Shown here piece by piece: positions 28,509 through 38,380 of a DNA stretch of 64,000 bases (positions within the stretch are counted from its first letter, which is position 1; every line of letters begins with the position of its first letter). The stretch lies in the NCBI GenBank assembly GCA_004210805.1, contig SDXZ01000017.1, positions 1 through 64,000 of the forward strand, given 5' to 3'. The notes beneath the pieces were generated by a model. That model was given only the letters and a program-made list of their open reading frames with translations, was not told the origin of the DNA and ran no database searches. The translations under genes and the position numbers were made by a program. The DNA is from Acidovorax sp. (GTDB lineage Bacteria; Pseudomonadota; Gammaproteobacteria; Burkholderiales; Burkholderiaceae_C).

Positions 28509-29893
28509 TCCACCACCTTGCCGGGCACGGCCCCAATGGAGCCAGCGCCCATGCACATCACCACGTCGCCATTGCGCGCGTTGTCGGCAATCGCTTGCGG
28601 CAAGTCGGCCACGTTGTCGACGAATACCGGCTCCACGCGCCCGGCCACGCGCAGCGCGCGGGCCAGCGAACGGCCATCGGCGGCGACGACCGGCGCTTCG
28701 CCGGCGGCATACACCTCGGTCAGCAGCACCGCGTCGGCGTTGCCAATGACCTTGACGAAATCCTCAAAACAGTCGCGCGTGCGGCTGTAGCGGTGCGGCT
28801 GGAACGCCAGCACCAGGCGCCGACCGGGAAAGGCACCGCGCGCAGCCGCCAGCGTGGCGGCCATCTCCACCGGGTGGTGGCCGTAGTCGTCGATCACGGT
28901 GAACGTACCGCCGTCTTTGGCGGGCAGATCGCCGTAATGTTGGAAGCGCCGGCCCACGCCCTTGAAACCAGCCAGCGCACGCTGCACCGCTTCGTCGGGG
29001 ATGTTGAGCTCCACCGCCACCGCAATGGCAGACAGCGCGTTCAGCACGTTGTGCTCGCCCGCGAGGTTGAGCACGATGTCCAGGTCGGGCAGCGTCACGC
29101 CGTTGCGGCGCTGCACGGTAAAGCGCATCTGGCCGGCATCGGCGCGCACGTTGATTGCGCGTACCTGGGCGTCTTCGGAAAACCCGTAGCTCGTGATCGG
29201 GCAGTTCACGCTTTGCAGGATGTCGCGCACGGCCGGGCTGTCCACACACAACACCGCCGTGCCGTAGAACGGCATGCGGTGCAGGAACTCGACAAACGCA
29301 CCCTTGAGCCGGCTGAAGTCGTGACCATAGGTCTCCATGTGGTCGGCGTCGATGTTGGTCACCACAGCCATCACCGGCAGCAGGTTCAGGAACGACGCGT
29401 CGGACTCGTCGGCCTCGACCACGATGTAGTCGCCGCTGCCCAACTTGGCATTGGCGCCCGCGCTGTTGAGCTTGCCGCCGATCACAAACGTCGGGTCCAG
29501 ACCCGCCTCGGCCAGCACGCAGGTCACGAGGCTGGTGGTGGTCGTCTTGCCGTGGGTGCCGGCAATGGCGATGCCTTGCTTCAAGCGCATCAGCTCCGCC
29601 AGCATGAGTGCGCGGGGCACCACGGGGATCTTCTTCTCGCGCGCCGCCAGCACTTCAGGGTTGTCGGGCGTGACCGCGGTGGATGTGACCACCGCATCGG
29701 CTCCGTCGATGTGCGCCGCCGCGTGGCCCAGGCAGGTCTTGATGCCCAGGCCTTCCAGGCGACGCAGCGTGGCGCTGTCGGCCAGGTCCGAGCCCGAGAT
29801 GCGGTAGCCCAAGTTGAACAACACCTCGGCAATGCCGCTCATGCCGGCGCCGCCCAGGCCGACGAAATGGATGTGGCGAATGGCGTGTTTCAT
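28460..29893 (-). CDS. murC: UDP-N-acetylmuramate--L-alanine ligase (MurC)
   Basis: The cytoplasmic Mur ligase that adds L-alanine to UDP-MurNAc. The 477-residue protein has the N-terminal dinucleotide-like motif [17 protein letters not shown], the ATP loop [13 protein letters not shown] near 110, the ligase signature DESDASF and DYGHHPVEM in the C-terminal domain. It is coupled to murG and ddl by 4-nt overlaps. The last 16 residues ([16 protein letters not shown]) come from a family A repeat. Confidence 0.97.
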   Translation of the reverse strand: MKHAIRHIHFVGLGGAGMSGIAEVLFNLGYRISGSDLADSATLRRLEGLGIKTCLGHAAAHIDGADAVVTSTAVTPDNPEVLAAREKKIPVVPRALMLAELMRLKQGIAIAGTHGKTTTTSLVTCVLAEAGLDPTFVIGGKLNSAGANAKLGSGDYIVVEADESDASFLNLLPVMAVVTNIDADHMETYGHDFSRLKGAFVEFLHRMPFYGTAVLCVDSPAVRDILQSVNCPITSYGFSEDAQVRAINVRADAGQMRFTVQRRNGVTLPDLDIVLNLAGEHNVLNALSAIAVAVELNIPDEAVQRALAGFKGVGRRFQHYGDLPAKDGGTFTVIDDYGHHPVEMAATLAAARGAFPGRRLVLAFQPHRYSRTRDCFEDFVKVIGNADAVLLTEVYAAGEAPVVAADGRSLARALRVAGRVEPVFVDNVADLPQAIADNARNGDVVMCMGAGSIGAVPGKVVDMLQNNELKALEGSAL

Positions 29894-30954
29894 GCCAACT
29901 CCTCGCAGGCCGTCACCACTTCGCGGGTGGCGTTGATTTTTTGCATGTTTTTGGCCTTCAGCGCTTTATCCATAAGGGTAGTGCGCTCTGTATTTAATAG
30001 CATCTGGGCCAAACCCTCGGGCGTGAGGTCGCGCTGCTGCACCAGCCAGCCGCCGCCCGCGTTCACAAGAAACTGCGCATTGGTGGTCTGGTGGTCGTCC
30101 ACCGCCGAAGGGAACGGCACGAAAATCGCCGCCGCGCCCACGGCAGCGATCTCGGTCACGGTGCTTGCGCCCGCGCGGCAGACAACGATGTCGGCATCGG
30201 CAAAGGCGCTTGCGGTGTCGTCGATGAAGGGCGTGCATTCCGCCTCGACGCCGGCCGCGGCATAGTTGGCGCGCAGTGCGTCGATCTGCGTCGCACCGCT
30301 TTGGTGGATGACCACGGGGCGCTGGTTGGCAGGCATCAGCGCGACGGCCTGCGGCACGATCTCGTTGAGCGCGCGTGCGCCCAGGCTGCCACCCACCACC
30401 AAAAGGCGCAGCGGCCCGTTGCGCCCGGCAAAGCGCTCGGCCGGTGCGGGCTTGCTGGTGAAGGCGGTGCGCAGCGGGTTGCCCACCCACTGGCCTTTGG
30501 GGAACACATTGGGGAAGGCGGTGAACACACGGTCTGCCACCCCCGCCAGCACCTTGTTGGCCATGCCGGCCACCGAGTTCTGTTCGTGCAGCACCAGTGG
30601 CTTGCCCGCCAGCACACCCATCATCCCGCCCGGGAAGGTGATGTAGCCGCCGAGACCCACCACCACGTCGGGCTGCACACGCCGCACCACCGCCAGCGCC
30701 TGCCCGAACGCGCGCAACAGGCGCAGCGGCAGCAACGCCAGCGTGACGATGCCTTTACCGCGCACGCCCGAAAAATCGATGAGCTCGAGCGTGAAGCCGT
30801 GCGTGGGCACGATGCGCGACTCCATGCTGCCGGGCGCGCCGAGCCAGTGCACACGCCAGCCGCGCGCACGCAACTCTTCGGCCACGGCGAGACCCGGAAA
30901 GATGTGGCCGCCGGTGCCGCCGGCCATGATGAGTGCGGTCTTTTGCGTACTCAT
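29890..30954 (-). CDS. murG: UDP-GlcNAc:lipid I N-acetylglucosaminyltransferase (MurG)
   Basis: A peripheral membrane GT-B glycosyltransferase that turns lipid I into lipid II. The 354-residue protein has the [20 protein letters not shown] and [13 protein letters not shown] glycine loops and the donor-binding segment [15 protein letters not shown]. It overlaps ftsW and murC by 4 nt on either side. Residues about 317-337 ([19 protein letters not shown]) are encoded by a sense family A repeat in the C-terminal helical part. Confidence 0.97.
   Translation of the reverse strand: MSTQKTALIMAGGTGGHIFPGLAVAEELRARGWRVHWLGAPGSMESRIVPTHGFTLELIDFSGVRGKGIVTLALLPLRLLRAFGQALAVVRRVQPDVVVGLGGYITFPGGMMGVLAGKPLVLHEQNSVAGMANKVLAGVADRVFTAFPNVFPKGQWVGNPLRTAFTSKPAPAERFAGRNGPLRLLVVGGSLGARALNEIVPQAVALMPANQRPVVIHQSGATQIDALRANYAAAGVEAECTPFIDDTASAFADADIVVCRAGASTVTEIAAVGAAAIFVPFPSAVDDHQTTNAQFLVNAGGGWLVQQRDLTPEGLAQMLLNTERTTLMDKALKAKNMQKINATREVVTACEELA
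29943..30004 (-). repeat. family A repeat, copy 7 (inside murG)
   Basis: On the minus strand: GATGCTATTAAATAC, AGAGCGCACTACCC, TTATGGATAAAGCGCTGAAG, GCCAAAAACATGC. The sense copy keeps the murG frame open. Confidence 0.75.
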
Positions 30955-32222
30955 ACGCGACCTCCGCGCATCAACAATTTGTTCTCATAGTCGACGCGCA
31001 GCACCACCGCGAGCGCCACCAGATTCATCAAGATCGCCGACCCGCCAAAGCTCATCAGCGGCAGCGTGAGCCCCTTGGTGGGCAGCGCGCCCAGGTTCAC
31101 GCCCATGTTGATGAAGGCCTGGAAGCCGATCCAGATGGCCACGCCCTGCGCGACCAGCCCGGCGAACACGCGATCCAGCGCGATGGCCTGGCGGCCGATG
31201 TGCATGATGCGGCGCGTCATCCACAGGAACAACACGATGAGGATGACCACCCCCACGAGGCCGAACTCCTCGCCGATCACGGCCAGCAAGAAGTCGGTGT
31301 GCGCTTCGGGCAGCCAGTGCAGCTTTTCGACGCTGCCGCCCAGGCCCACACCGAAGATCTCGCCGCGCCCGATGGCGATCAGCGAGTGCGACAGCTGGTA
31401 GCCCTTGCCCAGCGCGTGCTCTTCACTGAACGGGTCGAGGTAGGCAAACACACGCTCGCGCCGCCAGGGGGAGCTGGCGATCATCACGCCGAAGGCCGAG
31501 ACCAGCACCCCGGCGATCAGAAAGAACATGCGGGCATTCACACCGCCCAGAAACAGAATGCCCATGGCGATCACCGCCACGACCATGAAGGCGCCCATGT
31601 CGGGCTCGGCCAGCAGCAGCACACCCACGATGGCCACGGCGGCGCCCATAGGCAGCACGGCGCGGAAGAACCGCTCCTTCACTTCCATCTTGCGCACCAT
31701 GTAATCGGCCGCGTAGATGAGCACCGCAAACTTCGCCACCTCGGACGGCTGAAAGCCGATGGGCCCCAGGGACAGCCAGCGCCGCGCGCCATTGACCACC
31801 TTGCCCACGCCCGGGATCAGCACCGCCACCAGCAGCAGCAACGCCACCACGAAGAGCCACGGCGCCACCCGCTCCCACAGCGCCATCGGGATCTGGAACG
31901 CCAGCAGTGCGGCGACAAAACCCACCACGAGGTACATCACATGGCGGGTAAGAAAGTGGGTCGACGCATAGTTGGCAAAACGTGGGTTGTCCGGCATCGC
32001 AATCGAGGCCGAATACACCATCACCAGTCCCCAGGCGAGCAGCGCCACCACCACCCACAAAAGGGCCTGGTCAAAGCCGAGCACGCTCGCGGGCGTGCTG
32101 GTGGTGCGGGGCCGGTAGTCGGTGCCGCCCACGCGCACAGGCAGCACGTCCACGGCCTTGCCCGGCAGGCCGCCGAACCAGCCGGTCACGCGCTGCAGCA
32201 AGGTGTTGGCGGATGCAGTCAT
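30951..32222 (-). CDS. ftsW: septal peptidoglycan polymerase FtsW
   Basis: A SEDS-family glycosyltransferase of the divisome that works with FtsI. The 423-residue protein has about ten membrane spans, the family signature [20 protein letters not shown] with the downstream [18 protein letters not shown] loop, and a C-terminal [19 protein letters not shown]. The longer N-terminal cytoplasmic part (about 45 residues before the first span) is within the normal range. The start overlaps the murD stop. Confidence 0.95.
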   Translation of the reverse strand: MTASANTLLQRVTGWFGGLPGKAVDVLPVRVGGTDYRPRTTSTPASVLGFDQALLWVVVALLAWGLVMVYSASIAMPDNPRFANYASTHFLTRHVMYLVVGFVAALLAFQIPMALWERVAPWLFVVALLLLVAVLIPGVGKVVNGARRWLSLGPIGFQPSEVAKFAVLIYAADYMVRKMEVKERFFRAVLPMGAAVAIVGVLLLAEPDMGAFMVVAVIAMGILFLGGVNARMFFLIAGVLVSAFGVMIASSPWRRERVFAYLDPFSEEHALGKGYQLSHSLIAIGRGEIFGVGLGGSVEKLHWLPEAHTDFLLAVIGEEFGLVGVVILIVLFLWMTRRIMHIGRQAIALDRVFAGLVAQGVAIWIGFQAFINMGVNLGALPTKGLTLPLMSFGGSAILMNLVALAVVLRVDYENKLLMRGGRV

Positions 32223-34137
32223 GCCGCACCTCCCATCGCGTCATCGGCCAGCGTGCGCACGGTGTCGCAAAACACCTCGGCGCGGTGTTCATAGCCGCGG
32301 AACATGTCAAAGCTGGCGCAGGCGGGCGACATCAGCACCGCGTCGCCCGCGTGGGCACGCTGCGAGGCCAGCTCCACCGCCTGCGGCAGCGTCTCGGCAT
32401 CGACCAGCGCCACGCCGCTGTCGGCCAGCGCTGCGCGGATCAGCCGCGCATCGCGCCCGATGAGCACCACGGCGCGTGCGTAGCGCGACACGGGCGCGGC
32501 CAGCGGAGAAAAATCCTGGCCCTTGCCATCGCCGCCCAGAGCAGCGGCGCCAGCGTGCAGCCCGCGGCCGAGGCAAGGGCCAGCGCGGCCAGCGCGTTCA
32601 CCGCGTTGTGGCGGCCGCGGATGCGCAGCGCATCGGCCGGAATCAGGCGCTGGATGTGCAGGTCCTCGGCGGGCTCGTTGCGGCCGCGCTTGCGGGTTTC
32701 GTCGGCATCCATGGCGCGCACCAGCCAGGGCATGCCGCTCACCACCTCGATGCCGAAGTCACCGGGGCGCTGGGGCATGTCGGCGCCAAACGTCAGGTGC
32801 TCGCGCACCTGGGGTTTCTGTAGCTTGACCTTCACCGGAGGTGGAAGCATGCGCATGACCTCCGCGTCTTCGCGGTTCAAAATCATGAGCCCCGTCTGGC
32901 CAAAGACGCGGGCCTTGGCCGCGGCGTAGGCAGCCATGTCGCCGTGCCAGTCCAGGTGGTCCTGCGTGATGTTGAGCACGGTGGCCGCCGTGGGCTCAAA
33001 CCCGGCCACGCCGTCGAGCTGAAAGCTCGACAGCTCCAGCACCCACACCTCGGGCAACGTGCCGGCATCGATGTGGCCGGCCAGTGTGTCGAGCAGCGTG
33101 GGGCCGATGTTGCCGGCCACGGCCACGCTTTTGCCCGATCGCTCCACGAGCTGCCCGGTGAGCGATGTCACTGTTGTTTTGCCGTTGGTGCCCGTGATCG
33201 CCAGCACCGCGGGCGCATAGCCATGCGATGCGCGCATGGCGGACAGCGCCATGGAATACAAGCTTAATTCGCCCCCAGCGCTTATCCCATTTGCGCTAGC
33301 AGCTATCAAAACAGGAGCAATCGTCTCAGGACTCAATCCTGGCGAGCGGTAGACCGCGTGCAGCCCCTGGCCCTCGACCAGGCGCGCATCGAAGGCGCCG
33401 GCGACAAAACGCACCTGCGGCAGCATCTGCTGCAGCGCGGCCAGTTGCGGCGGTGCCTCGCGGGTGTCGGCCACGGTGACCTGGGCGCCGCAGCGCACGC
33501 ACCAGCGCGCCATGGCAAGGCCCGAAGCGCCCAGGCCCAGGATGAGGATGTTCTGGCCCTGCAGCGGCGTCATGCCTTCGCCAGGGCGGCCCAAAGGCTC
33601 TGTCGGCTGCGCAGGCTCGTCGCCCGATGCGGGGGCGGCGGCTTCAGGCTCTGCGGTGGAATTGGGGTCCGCAGGCACGTCGACGGCGGATACGTCGGCA
33701 AAGATCTGCGCGACAAAGTCGGCGGCGGCCTTGGCGGCGGAGATGGCAGGAAGCTTTTCTGGGTCCCAGGCAGCTGCGGCGGCTGCCGCTGTGCGTGCAG
33801 CGCTCCCGGGCGTTGGCGTCGCAGCCTCGGGCGGTGTCTCGATGTGCGTATCGATGGGCGTATCGATAGACGGGTCGACGGGGGTATCAAGGGAATCTGG
33901 GGATGCTTCCACGTCGGCCATCGACTGCATCGGCGCAGCACTGCCGGGCGTAGCAATGACTCCCGCCGCTGCGCCATCCGCGCCGTCCGCACCCGCCGTG
34001 TCGCCGCTGGACTGCGGCACTGGCGCGCCTTCCGCTGGCAGATCGTCAGGCACGGCCCCGCCTGCATCCGTGTCTGGAGGCAGCTTCACCGCCGGCGGGA
34101 CGGCAGTCGCGGGGTGGAGGGGATCGTCCGGGTTCAT
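32219..34137 (-). pseudogene. murD: murD with internal deletion and frameshift; long N-terminal extension
   Basis: UDP-MurNAc-L-Ala--D-Glu ligase. The first part is normal from MTPLQGQNILILGLGASGLA (ATG 33573) through the ATP loop ITGTNGKTTVTSL to [16 protein letters not shown] near 32545. There the frame breaks: the old frame runs to a stop at 32440, while the C-terminal part ([20 protein letters not shown] to the stop at 32219) continues in another frame. About 45-50 residues, including the expected DSKGTN ligase motif, are missing. The frame is also open from 34137 (ATGA overlap with mraY), adding 188 low-complexity acidic, Pro/Ala/Thr-rich residues. MurD is essential, so this is either an assembly error or rescued elsewhere. 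Confidence 0.8.
33262..33322 (-). repeat. family A repeat, copy 8 (inside murD)
   Basis: On the minus strand: GATTGCTCCTGTTTTG, ATAGCTGCTAGCGCAAATG, GGATAAGCGCTGGGGGC, GAATTAAGC. It encodes VLIAASANGISAGGELSL, in the same frame as the gspD and rlmI-like copies. Confidence 0.8.
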
Positions 34138-35312
34138 CGCAGTTTCAGGGTCGACAGGCCGATGAGGCACAGCAGCATGGTGATGATCCAGAAGCGCACG
34201 ACGACCTGCGTTTCCTTCCAGCCGCTTTTCTCGAAATGGTGGTGCAGCGGCGCCATCTTGAGCAGGCGCCGGCCTTGGCCGTAGCGGCGCTTGGTGAACT
34301 TGAACCAGGTCACCTGCAGCATCACCGACAGCGCTTCGACCACAAAGATGCCGCCCATGATGGCCAGCACGATTTCTTGCCGCACGATGATGGCGATGGT
34401 GCCCAGGGCCGCGCCCAGCGCTAGCGCGCCCACGTCGCCCATGAAGACCTGGGCTGGGTGCGCGTTGAACCACAAGAAGGCCAGGCCCGCCCCCGCCATG
34501 GCGGCGCAGAAGATCAGCAGCTCGCCCGAGCCGGGGATGTGCGGGAAGAACAGGTACTTGGAATACACCGAGCTGCCCGTGACGTATGCGAACACCCCGA
34601 GGGCCGAGCCCACCATCACCACCGGCATGATGGCCAGGCCGTCCAGGCCGTCGGTCAGGTTCACGGCGTTGCTCGAGCCCACGATGACGAGGTAGGTCAG
34701 GATCACGAAACCCAGCACCCCGAGCGGGTAGCTGATCTCCTTGAAAAACGGCAACTGCAGCCCGGCCTTGGGCGGCAGGTCGAGCGAGAAGCCCGACTGC
34801 ACCCAACCGACGAAAAGCTCCCACACCTTGGCGTTGGAGCTTTCTGAAATGCTGAACACCAGGTACAGCGCAGCCAACAGGCCAATGGCCGACTGCCACA
34901 TGTATTTTTCACGCGAGCGCATGCCCTCGGGGTCCTTGTTGACCACCTTGCGCCAGTCGTCGGCCCAGCCAATCGCGCCAAAGCCCAGTGTGACGATGAG
35001 CACGATCCAGACAAAGCGGTTGGACAGGTCGAACCACAGCAGGGTCGAGATCGCGATCGACAGCAGGATGAGCACGCCGCCCATGGTGGGTGTGCCGCTC
35101 TTGGACAGGTGCGACTGCATCGCATAGCCGCGAATCGGCTGGCCGATCTTGAGCGAGGTGAGCATGCGGATCACCCTGGGGCCGGCGATCAGGCCGATCA
35201 AGAGCGCGGTCATGGCGGCCATCACCGCACGGAACGTGAGGTACTGGAACACACGGAAAAAGCCGAACTCGGGCGACAGGCCCTGCAGCCATTGCGACAG
35301 CATCAGCAGCAT
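34134..35312 (-). CDS. mraY: phospho-MurNAc-pentapeptide translocase (MraY)
   Basis: An integral membrane enzyme that makes lipid I from UDP-MurNAc-pentapeptide and undecaprenyl phosphate. The 392-residue protein has ten predicted spans, [16 protein letters not shown], the aspartate-rich [10 protein letters not shown], the [10 protein letters not shown] catalytic loop and the [11 protein letters not shown] histidine motif. The stop overlaps the upstream murD start (ATGA). It is separated from murF by 54 bp. Confidence 0.97.
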   Translation of the reverse strand: MLLMLSQWLQGLSPEFGFFRVFQYLTFRAVMAAMTALLIGLIAGPRVIRMLTSLKIGQPIRGYAMQSHLSKSGTPTMGGVLILLSIAISTLLWFDLSNRFVWIVLIVTLGFGAIGWADDWRKVVNKDPEGMRSREKYMWQSAIGLLAALYLVFSISESSNAKVWELFVGWVQSGFSLDLPPKAGLQLPFFKEISYPLGVLGFVILTYLVIVGSSNAVNLTDGLDGLAIMPVVMVGSALGVFAYVTGSSVYSKYLFFPHIPGSGELLIFCAAMAGAGLAFLWFNAHPAQVFMGDVGALALGAALGTIAIIVRQEIVLAIMGGIFVVEALSVMLQVTWFKFTKRRYGQGRRLLKMAPLHHHFEKSGWKETQVVVRFWIITMLLCLIGLSTLKLR

Positions 35313-35366
35313 GTGGACTCCCCGTGCACAGGCCGGCTGCCGTGGGGCGCCACCCCGCGGATGGAG

Positions 35367-36875
35367 TCAGTGCGTTGCGCCATGGTGTCCCTCCGATGCC
35401 GAGTTGTGCGTTTGTTGTTGTTCTTGTGCCTGCGGCTGCGCGGACTGTCCGGCGGCGCTTGTCGTGGCGGAAATCGCTTCCACCACCTGTTCCATCTTCA
35501 TGAATCGTGATCCCTTGACCAGCACACTGCCCACCGTGGGGAGTGCGTCGCGCACGGCTGTCAGCAGTGCGCTCATATCGTTGAAATGGTGGGCGCGGCC
35601 CTGGCTGCCGCCATCGCCATCGCCATCGCCGTACGCCGTGGCGGCGTGCACCGACTGGGCGCCCAGCGCGAACAACAGCGGGACGCCCGCCGCACGCGCA
35701 TGGGCACCGGCCTCCGCATGGAACTGCGGGCCCTGGTCGCCCACCTCGCCCATGTCGCCCAGCACCATCAGCTGGGGGCCGGGCAACTCGGCCAGCACGT
35801 CGATGGCGGCGCGCATGGAGTCGGGGTTGGCGTTGTAGGTGTCGTCCACCACCGTGATGTCGCGGCCAGCGCTGCGCACGCTGAACGCGCGCGAGCGGCC
35901 CTTGACGGGGTTGAAGGCTTCAAGGCCCCGGGCAATCACGCCCAGTGGCGCACCGGCCGCCCCTGCGCAGGCGGCTGCCGCCAGTGCGTTGGTCACGTTG
36001 TGGCGCCCGGCGATGTGCAGCAGGGTGGCTACGCTGCCTTGCGGCGTGGCCAGGGTCACGTCCCACGCGCCGTGCACCCAGGTGGCCTCGGTGCAGCGCA
36101 CATCGCCGCCGTCGCCAAAGGTGATGCAGCGGCGGCCCTGCGCCAGCGACTGCCAGAGCGCGGTATAGGGATCGCCCGCGGGGAAGATTGCGACCCCGTC
36201 GTCCGGCAGGCTGGCAAACACCGAGCCGTTCTCGCGCGCCACGGCTTCCACCGTGTGCATGAATTCCAGGTGCTCGCGCTGCGCGTTGTTGACCAGGGCC
36301 ACTGTGGGCTGGCCCATGGTGGCCAGGGTGGCGATCTCACCGGGGTGGTTCATGCCCATCTCGATCACCGCGGCCGCGTGGCCGGCCCGCAGGCGCAGCA
36401 GTGTCAAAGGCACGCCGATGTCGTTGTTGAAATTACCTTGCGTGGCAAAGGCGGCATCGCCCTTCCAGGCGCGCAGGATGGACGCGATCATCTGCGTGAC
36501 GGTGGTCTTGCCATTGCTGCCGGTCACGCCGACCAGCGGGATCGCAAACTGCGCGCGCCAGCCGGCGGCCAGTGCGCCCAGGGCGGCCAGGCTGTCCGGC
36601 ACTTCGATGCCGGGTAGGCCCGCGGCCTCCAGGCCACCGTGTGCGATGGCCGCTGCGGCGCCACCGGCGCGGGCGTCGGCCAAGAAGGCGTTGGCATCAA
36701 AGCGCTCGCCCTTGAGCGCCACAAACAAGTCGCCCGCTTGCAGCGTGCGCGTGTCGGTGTGCACCCGGGCCAGGGGCGTGGTGCCATCACCGACCAGCCG
36801 CGCCGCCGGAACGTGTGGCTTCAACAGGTCGTATGCCTGGGCCAGGGTCATCGGCATATCGGCATGGGCGGTCAT
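35367..36875 (-). CDS. murF: UDP-MurNAc-tripeptide--D-Ala-D-Ala ligase (MurF)
   Basis: The Mur ligase that adds D-Ala-D-Ala to complete the pentapeptide precursor. The 502-residue protein has the ATP loop GVTGSNGKTTVTQMIAS near 115-131, NFNNDIGVPLTLLRL, the MGMNHPGEI motif and DDTYNANPDSM in the C-terminal half. The last 30 residues are Gln/Ser-rich and probably disordered. It overlaps murE by 4 nt. Confidence 0.97.
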   Translation of the reverse strand: MTAHADMPMTLAQAYDLLKPHVPAARLVGDGTTPLARVHTDTRTLQAGDLFVALKGERFDANAFLADARAGGAAAAIAHGGLEAAGLPGIEVPDSLAALGALAAGWRAQFAIPLVGVTGSNGKTTVTQMIASILRAWKGDAAFATQGNFNNDIGVPLTLLRLRAGHAAAVIEMGMNHPGEIATLATMGQPTVALVNNAQREHLEFMHTVEAVARENGSVFASLPDDGVAIFPAGDPYTALWQSLAQGRRCITFGDGGDVRCTEATWVHGAWDVTLATPQGSVATLLHIAGRHNVTNALAAAACAGAAGAPLGVIARGLEAFNPVKGRSRAFSVRSAGRDITVVDDTYNANPDSMRAAIDVLAELPGPQLMVLGDMGEVGDQGPQFHAEAGAHARAAGVPLLFALGAQSVHAATAYGDGDGDGGSQGRAHHFNDMSALLTAVRDALPTVGSVLVKGSRFMKMEQVVEAISATTSAAGQSAQPQAQEQQQTHNSASEGHHGATH

Positions 36876-38380
36876 GCGCCGGCTCCCCGGGCCTGCAGCG
36901 CGCTCTGCGCGTGGGCCATGTCCGAGAACGGCACGCGCACGCCCGCCGTCTCCTGCGTGTCTTCGTGGCCCTTGCCGGCAATCAGCACCACATCGTTGGG
37001 GGCAGCCTCGATCAGGGTCTGGGCAATGGCGATGGCGCGGTCAGGTTCGGCGCGCACGGTATTGCCCGCAATCGTGCCTTGCAGGATCTGGTGCAGGATG
37101 GCCGCGGGGTCTTCGCTGCGCGGGTTGTCGCTGGTCACCACCACCCGGTCGGCCTGCTGCTGCGCCACGGCGCCCATCAGCGGGCGCTTGCCGGCATCGC
37201 GGTCGCCGCCGCAACCAAACACGCACCACAGCTGCCCGCCGCGTTCAGCCGCCACGGGGCGCAGCGCCTGCAGGGCTTTGTCGAGCGCATCCGGGGTATG
37301 GGCGTAGTCCACAGCCACCAGAGGCTGGCCGGGGCTCTGAATCTGCTCCATGCGGCCGGGCACGGGCGAGAGCTGGGCGCAGGCATAGAGAGCGTGCTCC
37401 AGCGGCACACCCAACGCGCGCAGCCCGGCGAGCACACCCAGCAGGTTGGAGACGTTGTAGTGGCCAATCAAGCGGGTCTGCAGCACCAGCGTGTGCACGC
37501 CCTCGGCCACGGTAAAGCGCAGGCCGCCGTCACCCATGTGGATGTCGCGCGCTGCCAGGCGGGCCGGGCCGGCAGTGGAGACGCTCCACAAGTCCAGTTG
37601 CCGGTCGGCCAGCGTGGCATGCAGCTCGGCGCCGCGCGGGTCGTCGATGTTGACCACCGCCGCCTGCAAGCCGGGCCAGTCGAACAACATGCTCTTGGCC
37701 TGCCAGTAGGCGGCCATGCTGGGGTGGTAGTCGAGGTGGTCCTGCGTGAAGTTGGTAAACAGCGCCACGCGGATGCGTGTGCCGACCATGCGGTGCTCGG
37801 CCAGGCCAATGGACGACGCCTCGATGGCGCACGCCGTGCGGCCCGCATCGGTGAACTGCTGGAACGCGCGCTGCAGCCGCACCGGGTCGGGCGTGGTCAG
37901 ACCGGTGGTGGTGAGGGCAGGCGGAACCCCAATGCCCAAAGTACCCACCAGCGCACATCCTCCCTGCGCCAGCAGCTCATTTTTTGATAGCGTATTGAGG
38001 GCTTCGGCAATCCACCAGCTGGTGCTGGTCTTGCCGTTGGTGCCGGTCACAGCCAGCACGTCCAGCCGGTGCGAGGGGTGCTCGAACCACTCGGCGGCAA
38101 TCGGGCCGGTGGCGGCCTTCAAGCCCCGCAGTGCCGCCACGGGCAAGCCATCGAGAGGAAAGGCATCGGCGCCCTCCTGCTCCACCAGGCAGGCCACCGC
38201 ACCGCGCGACAAGGCGTCGCCAATGTGCGCGCGTCCGTCGGTGGCAGCGCCGGGCCAGGCGATGAAACCGTCGCCCGCACGGACCTGGCGGCTGTCGGTC
38301 TGCAGCGTGCCGGTGACCCGCTCGCGCAGCCAGGCCACAGCGTCGTGCACCGAATGGACCAAGGGCAGCGTCGTCGTCAT
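36872..38380 (-). CDS. murE: UDP-MurNAc-dipeptide--meso-diaminopimelate ligase (MurE)
   Basis: The Mur ligase that adds the third stem residue. The 502-residue protein has AVTGTNGKTSTSWWIAEAL, the EASSIGL motif and the C-terminal SDNPRSEDP sequence, matching the DNPR signature that reads meso-diaminopimelate. Residues about 130-148 (TLSKNELLAQGGCALVGTL) are encoded by a sense family A repeat, in the loop just after the ATP-binding segment. It overlaps ftsI and murF by 4 nt. Confidence 0.97.
   Translation of the reverse strand: MTTTLPLVHSVHDAVAWLRERVTGTLQTDSRQVRAGDGFIAWPGAATDGRAHIGDALSRGAVACLVEQEGADAFPLDGLPVAALRGLKAATGPIAAEWFEHPSHRLDVLAVTGTNGKTSTSWWIAEALNTLSKNELLAQGGCALVGTLGIGVPPALTTTGLTTPDPVRLQRAFQQFTDAGRTACAIEASSIGLAEHRMVGTRIRVALFTNFTQDHLDYHPSMAAYWQAKSMLFDWPGLQAAVVNIDDPRGAELHATLADRQLDLWSVSTAGPARLAARDIHMGDGGLRFTVAEGVHTLVLQTRLIGHYNVSNLLGVLAGLRALGVPLEHALYACAQLSPVPGRMEQIQSPGQPLVAVDYAHTPDALDKALQALRPVAAERGGQLWCVFGCGGDRDAGKRPLMGAVAQQQADRVVVTSDNPRSEDPAAILHQILQGTIAGNTVRAEPDRAIAIAQTLIEAAPNDVVLIAGKGHEDTQETAGVRVPFSDMAHAQSALQARGAGA
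37938..37994 (-). repeat. family A repeat, copy 9 (inside murE)
   Basis: On the minus strand: TACGCTATCAAAAAAT, GAGCTGCTGGCGCAG, GTGCGCTGGTGGG, TACTTTGGG. Divergent but with all parts in order. It encodes the peptide SKNELLAQ, like the QKNELLTL and QNNELKAL of other copies. Confidence 0.65.

Noticed and set aside
32440..34899. 819-codon frame joining mraY-region sequence to MurD
   Set aside because: The first 250 codons are mraY read out of frame; the real MurD frame starts at 34137 or 33573.
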